From Ignavibacteriota bacterium (lineage in GTDB: Bacteria > Bacteroidota > Ignavibacteria > UBA10030): a stretch of 32,361 nucleotides of DNA. Where the stretch lies: positions 1-32,361 of the forward strand of contig PMML01000054.1 in assembly GCA_003162695.1 (NCBI GenBank), given 5' to 3'. Both the position numbers and the translations under genes were made by a program. How positions within the stretch are numbered: position 1 is the first letter of the stretch; the number at the start of each line of letters is the position of its first letter. Under the pieces are notes generated by a model, which was not told the DNA's origin, made no database searches, and worked only from the letters and a program-made list of their open reading frames with translations. Shown in pieces: positions 8,015 through 16,643 of this stretch.

Positions 8015-9718
8015 ATGGATCAGAAGAAAAGGCAGTATGGTCTGCGATTGTCTGATCTGCATTGGATAGAATCTGCAAGGAATTTAATTATGAAAAAAAG
8101 ATTTTCCACTATTACAGTATGTGCTTTGATTATCGTCAGTATGATCGCGGGGATGGGAATTAATCGTCTGATATCGGCGGATAATCTTTATGACCAAATA
8201 CGCAAATTCGGAGATATTCTGAGTTTCGTAGAAAAAAATTATGTCGACGAGGTTGATACCGGAAAATTAACGGATGCCGCTATTGTCGGTATGCTGAATT
8301 CCCTCGATCCGCATTCAATCTATATTCCGCCGAAGCAGTTTGAAAAAGTGGTTGAAGATTTTAAGGGGAAATTTGAAGGGGTTGGAATCTCTTTCCGAGT
8401 TATCAATGATACGATTACAGTTATTGAGCCGATTGCCGGCGGACCATCTGCACGGATGGGTGTCCTTTCCGATGACCGTATCGTGAAAATTAACGACTCC
8501 TCTTCTATCAAGTATACCGATCAAGATGTTATGAAGAGACTGCGAGGTCCGAAAGGGACAAAAGTCAGAATAACGATCAAGCGTCCCGGTGAAAAGGATC
8601 TTCTCGATTTTGAAATTATCCGTGACGTTATTTCCATCTATAGTATCGATGCATCCATGATGGTCAGTCAAGATGTCGGTTATGTGCGGGTCAATCAATT
8701 TAAGGAAACGACACACGAGGAGTTTGCGGCCGCGCTTCAAAAATTGCAGAGTCAGGGAATGAAACGGCTGATACTCGATCTCCGCGATAACGGCGGCGGA
8801 TATCTTGAAGAAGCGTATCACATGGCGGATCAATTTTTATCGGGAGGAACGGCGGAACATCCCCGAACGATTGTCTATACGAAATCCCGCAAAGCGGAAT
8901 TCGAGGAAGCTTATTATGCACAGTCGGGCGATCCGTATGAAAAGCTGCCGCTGATCATTCTCGTGAACCATGGAACAGCGAGTGCAAGCGAGATTGTGTC
9001 GGGAGCAATCCAGGATTGGGATCGTGGACTTGTCGTGGGAGAAACGACATTTGGAAAAGGATTGGTTCAACGTCAATATCCGCTGAGGGACGGTTCGGCG
9101 TTCCGGCTGACCGTTGCGCGATACTATACTCCGAGCGGCCGCCTTATCCAGCGTTCCTATGAAGGGAAGAACAAAGACGAATACCAGATGGAAGCGTTCC
9201 AGCGGGATGAACAAGAGGGCGAAAACATAGATCATACTCATGATGAAAAATCCGACAGTACGATTCCGAAATTTAAAACATTCGGCGGCCGCACGGTTCT
9301 CGGCGGCGGCGGGATTACGCCGGATTATGTCGTAAAATCCGGAAATCTTACGGGACTTGTTCAAACTCTCTGGAGGCGTAATATTTTCTACGACTATTCA
9401 AAAGAATATATTGAAGGTCCCGGAAATTCAGTTCGGTCTAAATACGGACAGGATTTAGAAAAATTCAAATCGTCGTTCCAGATATCGGATCCAATGCTCC
9501 AGGATTTCCGAAAGTATATTGCGACAAAGAAGATCGTGATCGATGAAAAAGAATATCAAGAGGATCTGAACTTCATTAAAGCCAGGTTGAAGGCACAGAT
9601 CGCTCAATGGCTCTTCGGGTTTGAAGGATATATTGGCGTGATTCTTGAAGTGGACAACCAATTCCAAAAAGCAATGACGTTGTTTCCGGAAGCAGAAAAA
9701 ATATCAAATCTAAAGTAA
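8015..9718 (+). CDS. S41-family C-terminal processing peptidase (PDZ-containing)
   Basis: This tail-specific (CtpA/Prc-like) serine protease is probably exported to the periplasm and anchored by its N-terminus. A hydrophobic segment (TITVCALIIVSMIAGMGI) serves as signal anchor. A PDZ domain follows (about residues 130-215, VGISFRVINDTITVIEPIAGGPSARMG in two parts), then the S41 core. The catalytic serine lies in GTASASE (S323 or S325) and the catalytic lysine is K348 in TFGKGLVQ. About 170 residues after the core form a mixed-charge C-terminal extension. Two starts have comparable ribosome sites: ATG 8015 (567 aa, AAGGGA) and ATG 8090 (542 aa, AAGGA). The later one gives a more ordinary signal peptide (MKKRFSTI), so the true start may be 8090. 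Confidence 0.93.
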   Translation: MDQKKRQYGLRLSDLHWIESARNLIMKKRFSTITVCALIIVSMIAGMGINRLISADNLYDQIRKFGDILSFVEKNYVDEVDTGKLTDAAIVGMLNSLDPHSIYIPPKQFEKVVEDFKGKFEGVGISFRVINDTITVIEPIAGGPSARMGVLSDDRIVKINDSSSIKYTDQDVMKRLRGPKGTKVRITIKRPGEKDLLDFEIIRDVISIYSIDASMMVSQDVGYVRVNQFKETTHEEFAAALQKLQSQGMKRLILDLRDNGGGYLEEAYHMADQFLSGGTAEHPRTIVYTKSRKAEFEEAYYAQSGDPYEKLPLIILVNHGTASASEIVSGAIQDWDRGLVVGETTFGKGLVQRQYPLRDGSAFRLTVARYYTPSGRLIQRSYEGKNKDEYQMEAFQRDEQEGENIDHTHDEKSDSTIPKFKTFGGRTVLGGGGITPDYVVKSGNLTGLVQTLWRRNIFYDYSKEYIEGPGNSVRSKYGQDLEKFKSSFQISDPMLQDFRKYIATKKIVIDEKEYQEDLNFIKARLKAQIAQWLFGFEGYIGVILEVDNQFQKAMTLFPEAEKISNLK

Positions 9719-9731
9719 TAGGGGAAAAACA

Positions 9732-10589
9732 ATGCTACAAAGAAAAAGGATAGTTTGGTGCAGTATTCTTTGCGGAGTCCTTCTTGCCGTATGTTCGCTG
9801 GGTCTACGCAGTGATCGGTCGATCGTTGTTCCCGGAGACATGACACTGACCGAAAATCAGCTGGGATCTATGCTTCAGGTCGGCGAAGAACTTGTCTATG
9901 GAGTGCATTATTCTTTTTTTAACATTGGAACAATACGCATGAGGGTCAATTCAAAAGAAAATGTCGATGGCAGGGAAATTTACCACACTACGGCAGTTAT
10001 AAATTCAAATTCCTCTCTCTCCTGGCTCGTAGAACTGCATATCCGGTTTTACAGCGGTATTGATCAGGACCTGTTCACGCATACATGGTTGAGTGAGGAC
10101 AGCTCAAAGAAAACAATCTCGTACAGAAAAATATGGTTTCAATACCAGGACAACACTCTGCACGGAGAGAACGGAACGAAAAATGACGGTACATACAGGC
10201 CGGAAAAATTTGACACGGCGAAAATATCCGGGCACTGCCAGGACGGGCTCTCGTTATTCTTCTATGCACGCGGCAATGCCCGCCGGAAAAAAGAGCAGTA
10301 CGTGCCGACATGTATCGACAATAAGGAAGTAAAGACATATATTAATTTTCTTAATGAACGGGAAAAAGTGGAAATCGATTCGGTTCAATATCCGATCGAC
10401 TGTGTTCACTTTGAAGGACGTGCGGACTTTACAGGAATTTTCGGCCTGACGGGCGGATTCGAAGGATGGTTCAGCAACGATCAGGCGTGTATTCCCATTA
10501 AGGCAAAAATGAAAGTAATTCTTGGCAGCGTCAAAGTCGAACTGTTAAGCTGGAAGAGAAGTTCTTGGACTCCCCCGAAATGGAATTAA
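9732..10589 (+). CDS. DUF3108 domain-containing exported protein
   Basis: This is a 285-residue protein of the DUF3108 family, whose members are exported beta-rich proteins of unknown function in Gram-negative bacteria. The N-terminus (RKRIVWCSILCGVLLAVCSL) is a signal-peptide-like basic plus hydrophobic stretch. The cysteine context (LLAVC) is not a canonical lipobox. The recognisable DUF3108 opening is VGEELVYGVHYSFFNIGTI near residue 50, and the family-like end is MKVILGSVKVELLSW. A clear ribosome site (AGGGG at 9719-9723) precedes the ATG. The gene follows the S41 protease by 13 bases and overlaps the next gene, so the three are probably one transcript. A role in the envelope is inferred only from the signal sequence. 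Confidence 0.8.
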   Translation: MLQRKRIVWCSILCGVLLAVCSLGLRSDRSIVVPGDMTLTENQLGSMLQVGEELVYGVHYSFFNIGTIRMRVNSKENVDGREIYHTTAVINSNSSLSWLVELHIRFYSGIDQDLFTHTWLSEDSSKKTISYRKIWFQYQDNTLHGENGTKNDGTYRPEKFDTAKISGHCQDGLSLFFYARGNARRKKEQYVPTCIDNKEVKTYINFLNEREKVEIDSVQYPIDCVHFEGRADFTGIFGLTGGFEGWFSNDQACIPIKAKMKVILGSVKVELLSWKRSSWTPPKWN

Positions 10590-11107
10590 AGTCATATTCG
10601 GTAATCAAATACGATGGAATAGAACCGAAAATTCATCGGTCTGTATTTCTTGCAGACGGGGCGAGGATTATCGGTAATGTCGAAATAGAAGAAGACGCCG
10701 GTGTCTGGTTTAATGCAGTTTTAAGGGGCGATGTAAATTCCATCCATATCGGAAAACGCACCAATATTCAAGATACTGCCGTGGTTCATGTAACGCACGA
10801 AAATTATGCGGTCCGCATCGGTGAAAATAATACCATTGGCCACGGAGCCATTTTGCATGGATGCACTATTGGGAATTTTAATTTAATTGGAATGGGATCC
10901 TGTATTCTCGATGGTGCGAGAATAGGCGATTACAGTATGATTGCTGCGGGGACATTGGTCATGGAAAAGTATGACGTGCCGGATGGTGTTTTAGTGGCGG
11001 GCATACCGGGAAAAATAAAACGGCTGCTTACTCATGAAGAAAAAACATTTTTTGAACAATCGGCTCGAAGCTATGTTGACGAAGCCAAAAAATATATGAC
11101 CGTATAA
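10580..11107 (+). CDS. Gamma-carbonic-anhydrase-like hexapeptide-repeat protein
   Basis: This left-handed beta-helix protein of the gamma carbonic anhydrase/YrdA-PaaY family forms trimers with a metal site between subunits. Hexapeptide repeats run through most of its 175 residues (IGENNTIGHGAILHGCTIG, LDGARIGDYSMIAAG). Three metal-ligand histidines are visible at H70 (VVHVTHE), H88 and H93 (GHGAILH), matching the H-x(n)-H-x4-H layout of Cam. The RGDV segment is also conserved. Activity as a carbonic anhydrase is not guaranteed, because many YrdA-type homologues are inactive or act on other substrates. The ATG at 10580 overlaps the end of the DUF3108 gene; a TTG at 10565 would add five residues. 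Confidence 0.92.
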   Translation: MELKSYSVIKYDGIEPKIHRSVFLADGARIIGNVEIEEDAGVWFNAVLRGDVNSIHIGKRTNIQDTAVVHVTHENYAVRIGENNTIGHGAILHGCTIGNFNLIGMGSCILDGARIGDYSMIAAGTLVMEKYDVPDGVLVAGIPGKIKRLLTHEEKTFFEQSARSYVDEAKKYMTV

Positions 11108-11124
11108 AATCGGAAGGAGTTTCT

Positions 11125-12024
11125 ATGAAGCTCACATTTTGGGGCGTTCGGGGGTCGATTCCGACTCCAGGTAAACATACCGTTCGTTACGGCGGCAATA
11201 CACCGTGTCTGGAATTGAGACTCGACGACGATAAGCTGCTTATTTTTGATGCAGGGACTGGAATTCGAAGTTTTGGCGAATTTCTCATAAACAATGGAGA
11301 ATCTGTAAAGGCATATTTGTTTATCTCTCATCCGCACTGGGATCATATTCAGGGATTCCCCTTTTTCAAACCGGCGTTCATTCCCGGCAATGAACTGACG
11401 ATTGTCGGTACGGAACGTCCGGAAAAACCTTTGAACGAGATCATTGCCGAGCAGATGAATCGAATTTATTTTCCTGTACAGCTGCATGATCTCAAAGCAA
11501 AAATAAATTTTGTACCTATAACTGAAGAACAGGAAATACAGGTATACGATGCAGTCGTAAAGATGATTTATGTTAATCATCCAGGCTTTACCATCGGTTA
11601 CAGAATCGAATATAAGAAAAAGGTTTTGATCTATATCAGTGATAACGAGCCGTTTGATGCTGCCGCAGCGGATTCGCTGGCAAATTTCGAACCAAAAGTG
11701 AAGGATAAATTTCGAGCTATGAAAGGAGATCCGAACCAGCGTATTTTCGATTTCTGTCGTGATGCCGATGTTCTGATTCATGATGCGACTTATACACCTG
11801 AAGAATATATCGACCGCGTGGGTTGGGGACACTCCGATTACCTTTTCGCATTGCGCGTGGCGGTAGAAGCGCATGCGAAACGTTTATACCTTTTTCATCA
11901 TGATCAGAATCACAGCGACGAGAAGGTAGACGATATTTTAAAAAAATGTAAAAAAGAAATTCGAAGCCGCGGTTATTCGCTGGAATGCGAAGCGGCGATC
12001 GAAAATACGACGATTACCATCTGA
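11125..12024 (+). CDS. MBL-fold metallo-hydrolase
   Basis: This is a metallo-beta-lactamase-fold hydrolase of 299 residues. The metal-binding signature H-x-H-x-D-H is intact as H69-P-H-W-D-H74 in ISHPHWDHIQGFPFF. Further likely ligands are the histidine in VNHPGFTIGY and the aspartate in YISDNEP, with LFHHDQNHSD near the C-terminus. The start (KLTFWGVRGSIPTPGK) is typical of the phosphodiesterase/PhnP-like branch, often found linked to signalling genes. Substrate cannot be predicted; a cyclic nucleotide or phosphodiester is a guess from the family. A strong ribosome site (GGAAGGAG) precedes the ATG. It sits 17 bases after the hexapeptide protein and is the last gene before a promoter candidate. 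Confidence 0.9.
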   Translation: MKLTFWGVRGSIPTPGKHTVRYGGNTPCLELRLDDDKLLIFDAGTGIRSFGEFLINNGESVKAYLFISHPHWDHIQGFPFFKPAFIPGNELTIVGTERPEKPLNEIIAEQMNRIYFPVQLHDLKAKINFVPITEEQEIQVYDAVVKMIYVNHPGFTIGYRIEYKKKVLIYISDNEPFDAAAADSLANFEPKVKDKFRAMKGDPNQRIFDFCRDADVLIHDATYTPEEYIDRVGWGHSDYLFALRVAVEAHAKRLYLFHHDQNHSDEKVDDILKKCKKEIRSRGYSLECEAAIENTTITI

Positions 12025-12027
12025 AAC

Positions 12028-12058
12028 TTGACATTCAGAAAGGTTGCAGGTATATTTG
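12028..12058 (+). promoter_or_regulatory. Strong promoter candidate, TTGACA-N17-TATATTTG
   Basis: A perfect TTGACA (12028-12033) is followed after exactly 17 bases by TATATTTG (12051-12058). The latter matches both the general -10 hexamer and the TAnnTTTG element described for Bacteroidota sigma factors. Transcription would start near 12064, giving a leader of about 25 bases to the ATG at 12088. It begins four bases after the MBL-hydrolase stop and probably drives the gene run from 12088 to 17996. Confidence 0.72.
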
Positions 12059-12087
12059 CGTGAAGAAAGCTTGAACGGAAAGATCGT

Positions 12088-12582
12088 ATGAAGTTTGCAT
12101 TTGCACGAACTGACATTAAAAAAATTGCACGAATATTAGAAGTACAGCCGAAAAAAATCGGCGACGGCGTACGCTTCGAGATTCTCAATGCTCCTCGCAG
12201 CAGCCGTCTTTCGGTAGAAATATATTCCGGCATCGATATCGGTTTGCGAAAAGGGAATCTCATCTCAGTCTACACGGCGGCTTCCCATCTTCAGCTTCAT
12301 TATTGCACCGGCTATGTTGTCAGCGCAATACTGGGAGAAGTTACGTTCATCGGTGAATCGAACGGAAAATTATCCGGTCTGACGATCGAGCGCGGGGGAG
12401 GATGCTCTCTCTATGCCAATGTCGATCGTGCTATTTTATCCGGAGATTTTACGAGATTGGGTCCTGAAGTCATGTTGTCTGGAATAGCATTATCGCTCAC
12501 CGAATCGGTACTTCTTCCCCTCCCTCTAGCCGGGAACAAGACTTCTTCGAATGTCCAGAAACGGAGAAAACGATCCGGATGA
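12088..12582 (+). CDS. Conserved-looking hypothetical protein upstream of ybeY
   Basis: I do not recognise this 164-residue protein. It has no signal peptide and no membrane segment. The N-terminal third is basic and begins KFAFARTDIKKIARIL. The middle is beta-rich, and the segment CTGYVVSAILGEVTFIGE followed by LTIERGGGCSLYANVDRAIL is ordered and glycine-containing, as in a folded domain. The tail (NKTSSNVQKRRKRSG) is basic and probably disordered. It is first behind the strong promoter candidate, and its stop overlaps the ybeY start (ATGA). It therefore appears translationally coupled to a ribosome-maturation gene, which is the only hint about its role. Codon use looks like its neighbours'. 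Confidence 0.82.
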   Translation: MKFAFARTDIKKIARILEVQPKKIGDGVRFEILNAPRSSRLSVEIYSGIDIGLRKGNLISVYTAASHLQLHYCTGYVVSAILGEVTFIGESNGKLSGLTIERGGGCSLYANVDRAILSGDFTRLGPEVMLSGIALSLTESVLLPLPLAGNKTSSNVQKRRKRSG

Positions 12583-13028
12583 TTTTCGTTTCACATAATC
12601 ACCCATTTTTACGGTTCCCTAAAGAATTGGTTCCCCGTGTTTTTCGATGCGTTTACACCGGAGAGGGGCGGAGCACATTGCCTGCAATGTCCATCGTGTT
12701 TACTGACGCTCAAGAGATACGGGCGCTGAATCGAAAATATTTGCAGCATCAATATGATACGGACATTATAACATTTGATCTCGGCGACGAAAGCGGCGAG
12801 GAGGCGGAACTCTATATCAATTTAGATGCAGCTCGACGGCAAGCCGCCGAATACGGCGTAACGTTTCGGGATGAGACACAGCGGCTTCTTATCCATGGTG
12901 CTTTACATTTGCTTGGATATCATGATGGAACGACTGACGAACAAACCGTTATCCATGACCGCGAGGATAGATACTTATCGATGCTCTCTACATATAAAGA
13001 AAGAAAAGATGCAGGAAAGAATCGTTGA
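12579..13028 (+). CDS. ybeY: Endoribonuclease YbeY (rRNA maturation factor)
   Basis: YbeY is a zinc-dependent endoribonuclease involved in 16S rRNA 3'-end maturation and ribosome quality control. The zinc motif is recognisable in HGALHLLGYHD, with H106, H110 and H115. It is preceded by DIITFDLGDESGEEAELYIN, the usual upstream family block (normally TDVLSFP-type). In most YbeY the motif ends GYDH (H-x3-H-x5-H), whereas here it ends GYHD, moving the third histidine one position forward (H-x3-H-x4-H). The 149 residues are normal for the family. The ATG overlaps the upstream stop as ATGA, and the 3' end overlaps the smg start, so the three genes are tightly coupled. Confidence 0.92.
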   Translation: MIFVSHNHPFLRFPKELVPRVFRCVYTGEGRSTLPAMSIVFTDAQEIRALNRKYLQHQYDTDIITFDLGDESGEEAELYINLDAARRQAAEYGVTFRDETQRLLIHGALHLLGYHDGTTDEQTVIHDREDRYLSMLSTYKERKDAGKNR

Positions 13029-13455
13029 AATTATTATTTATCTTGTGGGTGAGCTGCGTTTAGATAAACGGCTGCACGAAGTCGATCTGAGTTCTTTAAT
13101 GCGGCAAGGTTATACACAAGGTGAAATCTCCAAAGCGTTTTCGTGGTTTTTTGAGCGAATGATCGATCTGAAGAATCCATCGCTCACGGTCCAGGCTAAA
13201 GCTGTTTCTCACCGGCAGTTGAATGATGCAGAGCGCATGATGATCCTGCCGGATGCCTTCGGATATTTGATCCAGTGTGCTCAATTGGGCTTGCTCGGAA
13301 ACGCTGAAATCGAATCGGTAATTGACACCATTATGGGATCGGGACTCTCTGCGCTGGGGATTTCCGAAATGAAAACTCTGGTCGCAGGACATATATTCGA
13401 TCCTGGAAGGATGAACTCTAAGCTGATTTTCGGCTCAAATGATACTATTCACTGA
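13009..13455 (+). CDS. smg: Smg/DUF494 family protein
   Basis: This 148-residue protein matches the Smg (DUF494) family, which is mostly helical and of unknown biochemical function. It starts MQERIVEIIIYLVGELRL and continues with a small domain containing MRQGYTQGEISKAFSWFFE, corresponding to the usual 'L...GF...EI..AL.WL' pattern of Smg. The ATG at 13009 lies inside the end of ybeY (20-base overlap); longer in-frame starts reach much further into ybeY and are unlikely. topA starts three bases after the stop. The smg-topA adjacency is also seen in Proteobacteria, which supports the assignment. No catalytic residues can be named. Confidence 0.85.
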   Translation: MQERIVEIIIYLVGELRLDKRLHEVDLSSLMRQGYTQGEISKAFSWFFERMIDLKNPSLTVQAKAVSHRQLNDAERMMILPDAFGYLIQCAQLGLLGNAEIESVIDTIMGSGLSALGISEMKTLVAGHIFDPGRMNSKLIFGSNDTIH

Positions 13456-13457
13456 AT

Positions 13458-15725
13458 ATGGGAATTATGGAAAAATCATTATTAATCGTTGAATCCCCTG
13501 CAAAAGCAAAAACCATCAACAAATATCTTGGAAAAGATTACATAGTCGAGGCTTCGGTCGGCCATATCAAGAATTTGCCGAAAAGCAAATTAAGCGTCGA
13601 TGTAGAAAATGGTTTTGAGGTTTCGTATGAAACAATCGCAGGTAAAGAATCGGTTGTAGAAAAATTACGAACACATGCGGAGAAGGCGAAAACCGTCTTC
13701 ATTGCAACTGACCCTGATCGAGAAGGAGAGGCGATAGCCGCACATATAGCCGGCGAACTGAAAGGCATCAATAAAAATATCAAGCGTGTCCTTTTCCATG
13801 AGATCACGGAAAGCGGCGTCAAGGACGGCATGGCTCATCCGAAAAAAATAGATCAGCACCTGGTGATGTCACAGCAGGCACGACGGGCGCTGGACCGCAT
13901 CGTCGGTTATAAAGTCACTCCGTTTATATGGAAGACGATGTATTATGGACTTTCTGCCGGAAGAGTGCAATCTGTTACCGTGCGTATCATTTGCGATAGG
14001 GAAGTGCTCATTAGAGGTTTTGTTCCGGAAGAATACTGGTCGATGACGGCGGAATTCAGAACACTCGATGAAGAAAAATTCCTCGCAAAGCTGACAAAAG
14101 TTGCGGGTGAAGATCCGCGGATTCCCGATGAAACGACGATGAAAGGATATCTGGAAGATATCCCGAAACACCAATTCAAAATTGGAGCGATTAATCGCCG
14201 TATTGTGAAGCGCAACGCGCCGGCCCCGTTTATTACAAGCACGCTGCAGCAGGAAGCGGCGCGAAGGCTGCGGATGTCTACAAAGCGAGCCATGATACTC
14301 GCACAAAAGCTTTATGAGGGAGTCAATATAGGAGACGAAGGACCGACAGGACTTATTACGTACATGCGAACGGATTCGACGCGTCTCAGCAGCGAAGCCG
14401 TTGCACAGGTGCGGGAATATATCTATAATAATTACGGTAAAGAATATTTACCGAAAGAACCGCGTCTTTTTAAAAAAGGCAAATCCTCTCAGGATGCGCA
14501 TGAAGCCATCCGTCCGACTTCCATAAAATATGCGCCCAAAACTATAAAGAAATATCTTGATAAAGATATGTACGCACTTTATGAATTGATCTGGAACCGA
14601 TTTGTTGCATGTCAAATGAATCCCGCGGAGTTTGAGCAGATATCAATTGATGTCGAAGGAGGAGACTATTTGTTTAGGGCTACGGATCAGAAAGCCAAGT
14701 TTAGAGGATTTCTGCAGGTGTTTGACGATATCGCGGAAGAAAGCACGGCTGAAAATGAAGATACTGATCCGACTTCGAAGCTTCCTGAGCAACTTGTTCA
14801 GGGACAAAAAACCGCAATCAACGATGTGCTGCCACGTCAGCATTTTACCAAACCTCCTGCACGCTATACGGAAGCAAGTCTTGTGAAAGAATTGGAATCT
14901 TTGGGCATCGGACGTCCAAGCACGTATGCTCTCATCGTTTCTACGGTTATCGATAGAAATTATGTGGAACAAAAGGAACGGAAATTGTTTGCCACCGATC
15001 TGGGAATGCAGGTCAACAGCCTCCTGCTTGCCCATTTCCCGGAAATTGTCAATATACAATTTACCGCACGAATGGAGAATGAACTCGATACGATTGCATC
15101 CGGGAAACAGGAATATATAAAAGTGATGCAGGATTTCTATGAACCATTTTATCGTTCGGTGGAAAAAGCTTCCAGTCTTGCCGGGAGTATTAAGAAATCG
15201 CTTCAAACGACGACGGAGGAACTGTGTGAATTGTGCGGCAAGCCGATGGTGATTAAATGGGGCAGGAACGGAAGATTTATGGCATGTTCGGGATATCCGG
15301 AGTGTAAGAACACCAAGCCGCTTGCAGAAGATGCACAAAAACATCAGCACGTTGTCGGCGGGAAGTGTGAATTATGCGGCGGAGATATGGTTGTCAAAGG
15401 AGGGCGTTTTGGAACGTTCCTCGGCTGTTCGAATTATCCGGCGTGTAAGAATACCAAGCCGATTTCGATGGGTATAAAATGCCCGAAGTGTACACAAGGG
15501 GAACTTGTTGAACGAAAAACAAAAAAAGGGAAACGCGTGTTTTACGGATGCTCGCGGTATCCGGATTGCGATTTTGCTTCATGGGATAAACCGGTAAATC
15601 AGGCATGTCCGGCTTGTCATAACGCATACATCGTCTCAAAATATTCGAAAACAAAAGGGAACTATTTGATGTGTCCCGCATGCAAACAAGAGGTCGTTCA
15701 AACAGAACTCGCTGAATCGGCATAA
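13458..15725 (+). CDS. topA: DNA topoisomerase I (type IA)
   Basis: This type IA topoisomerase relaxes negative supercoils through a tyrosine-linked single-strand break. The N-terminal Toprim domain starts KSLLIVESPAKAKTINKYLG and contains DPDREGEAIA for Mg2+ binding. The active-site tyrosine is Y302 in GLITYMRTDSTRLS. After the core, four C-terminal zinc-ribbon modules follow: CELC...CSGYPEC, CELC...CSNYPAC, CPKC...CSRYPDC and CPAC...CPAC. The 755 residues are typical. ATG 13458 is used; ATG 13467 (EKSLLIVESP) is equally possible and closer to the common family start. The xerC start lies immediately after the stop, so the two are co-translated. Confidence 0.97.
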   Translation: MGIMEKSLLIVESPAKAKTINKYLGKDYIVEASVGHIKNLPKSKLSVDVENGFEVSYETIAGKESVVEKLRTHAEKAKTVFIATDPDREGEAIAAHIAGELKGINKNIKRVLFHEITESGVKDGMAHPKKIDQHLVMSQQARRALDRIVGYKVTPFIWKTMYYGLSAGRVQSVTVRIICDREVLIRGFVPEEYWSMTAEFRTLDEEKFLAKLTKVAGEDPRIPDETTMKGYLEDIPKHQFKIGAINRRIVKRNAPAPFITSTLQQEAARRLRMSTKRAMILAQKLYEGVNIGDEGPTGLITYMRTDSTRLSSEAVAQVREYIYNNYGKEYLPKEPRLFKKGKSSQDAHEAIRPTSIKYAPKTIKKYLDKDMYALYELIWNRFVACQMNPAEFEQISIDVEGGDYLFRATDQKAKFRGFLQVFDDIAEESTAENEDTDPTSKLPEQLVQGQKTAINDVLPRQHFTKPPARYTEASLVKELESLGIGRPSTYALIVSTVIDRNYVEQKERKLFATDLGMQVNSLLLAHFPEIVNIQFTARMENELDTIASGKQEYIKVMQDFYEPFYRSVEKASSLAGSIKKSLQTTTEELCELCGKPMVIKWGRNGRFMACSGYPECKNTKPLAEDAQKHQHVVGGKCELCGGDMVVKGGRFGTFLGCSNYPACKNTKPISMGIKCPKCTQGELVERKTKKGKRVFYGCSRYPDCDFASWDKPVNQACPACHNAYIVSKYSKTKGNYLMCPACKQEVVQTELAESA

Positions 15726-15726
15726 T

Positions 15727-16617
15727 ATGCAGCAACACGTGCGAAATTTTCTTGAATATTTGGAAATTCAAAAGAATTATTCTCCGCATACCGTTCTTTC
15801 CTATGAAACGGATTTGACATCGTTTTTGCAATTTCTTAAAAAAGAATGTATTCAGGACTTCTCACAAGTGAAGAGGGACGTTCTGCGTTTGTTCGTAGGA
15901 ATGCTTATGGACGATGGATTTCAGCCGAGAAGCGTTGCACGCAAAATTGCCGCATTGCGTTCCTTCTTTAAATTTCTTAAAAGGCAGGGAATTATTTCCT
16001 CAAATCCGGCAATCCTTTTAGTGACGCCTCGCCTGCCGAAGCATCTGCCGCAATTTCTTGATGAGCATGCAATGGAAAATGTTCTCCATCTTCCTAACTG
16101 CACGACCGATGAAGGAAAGCGCGACTCCGCAATCCTTGAGCTTCTCTATGGTACCGGTATCCGGGTTGGAGAGCTCGTTGCTCTTTCCATCAAGGATTAC
16201 AGCCGAGAACAAGGGGTTATAAAAGTGAAAGGAAAAGGAAGTAAAGAAAGAATTGTGCCTGTTGGAATGAAAGCTGCCGAAGCCTTGTCCCGTTATTTGC
16301 TGACACGAACTGATATTTCGAGGAGCCGCTCGCCGGCCGGGGTCCCGATGTTTACCGCGAAAAATGCGCAGCGCATCTATCCGCAGGCTGTTCGACGCAT
16401 CGTTAAAAAATTTGTAGGACAGGTATCGGAAATACAAAAAAAGAGTCCTCATATGCTGCGCCACACATTTGCAACTCATCTCTTGAATCGAGGCGCAGAT
16501 CTAAGGGCCGTCAAAGAACTTCTGGGACATGAAAGTTTATCGACGACGCAGGTATATACTCATGTTTCAACTTCACGGTTGAAAAAAATTTATCAAGATA
16601 CGCATCCCAAGGCATAA
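15727..16617 (+). CDS. xerC: Tyrosine recombinase XerC/XerD
   Basis: This site-specific tyrosine recombinase probably resolves chromosome dimers at a dif site. The N-terminal SAM-like DNA-binding domain (FLEYLEIQKNYSPHTVLSYE) precedes the catalytic domain. All catalytic residues are visible: R146 (GTGIRVGEL), a lysine at 168-170 (VKGKGSKERIVP), H242 and R245 (HMLRHTFATHLL), H268 (LLGHESL) and nucleophile Y277 (QVYTHVS). The 296 residues are the normal Xer length, unlike most phage or transposon integrases. The location between topA and hpf is a chromosomal housekeeping context; XerC rather than XerD is favoured by that context only. The start is ATG 15727, one base after the topA stop. Confidence 0.93.
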   Translation: MQQHVRNFLEYLEIQKNYSPHTVLSYETDLTSFLQFLKKECIQDFSQVKRDVLRLFVGMLMDDGFQPRSVARKIAALRSFFKFLKRQGIISSNPAILLVTPRLPKHLPQFLDEHAMENVLHLPNCTTDEGKRDSAILELLYGTGIRVGELVALSIKDYSREQGVIKVKGKGSKERIVPVGMKAAEALSRYLLTRTDISRSRSPAGVPMFTAKNAQRIYPQAVRRIVKKFVGQVSEIQKKSPHMLRHTFATHLLNRGADLRAVKELLGHESLSTTQVYTHVSTSRLKKIYQDTHPKA

Positions 16618-16643
16618 TCATCGGCTCACGAAGGAGGACGTCT

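Noticed and set aside
13869-15350. Long antisense ORFs within topA and elsewhere on the minus strand
   Set aside because: They mirror well-identified forward genes, have no family resemblance and lack ribosome sites; they are frame shadows.
15727-16617. Tyrosine recombinase as a sign of a prophage or integrative element
   Set aside because: Xer-like length, housekeeping neighbours on both sides, no attachment-site repeats and no phage genes.
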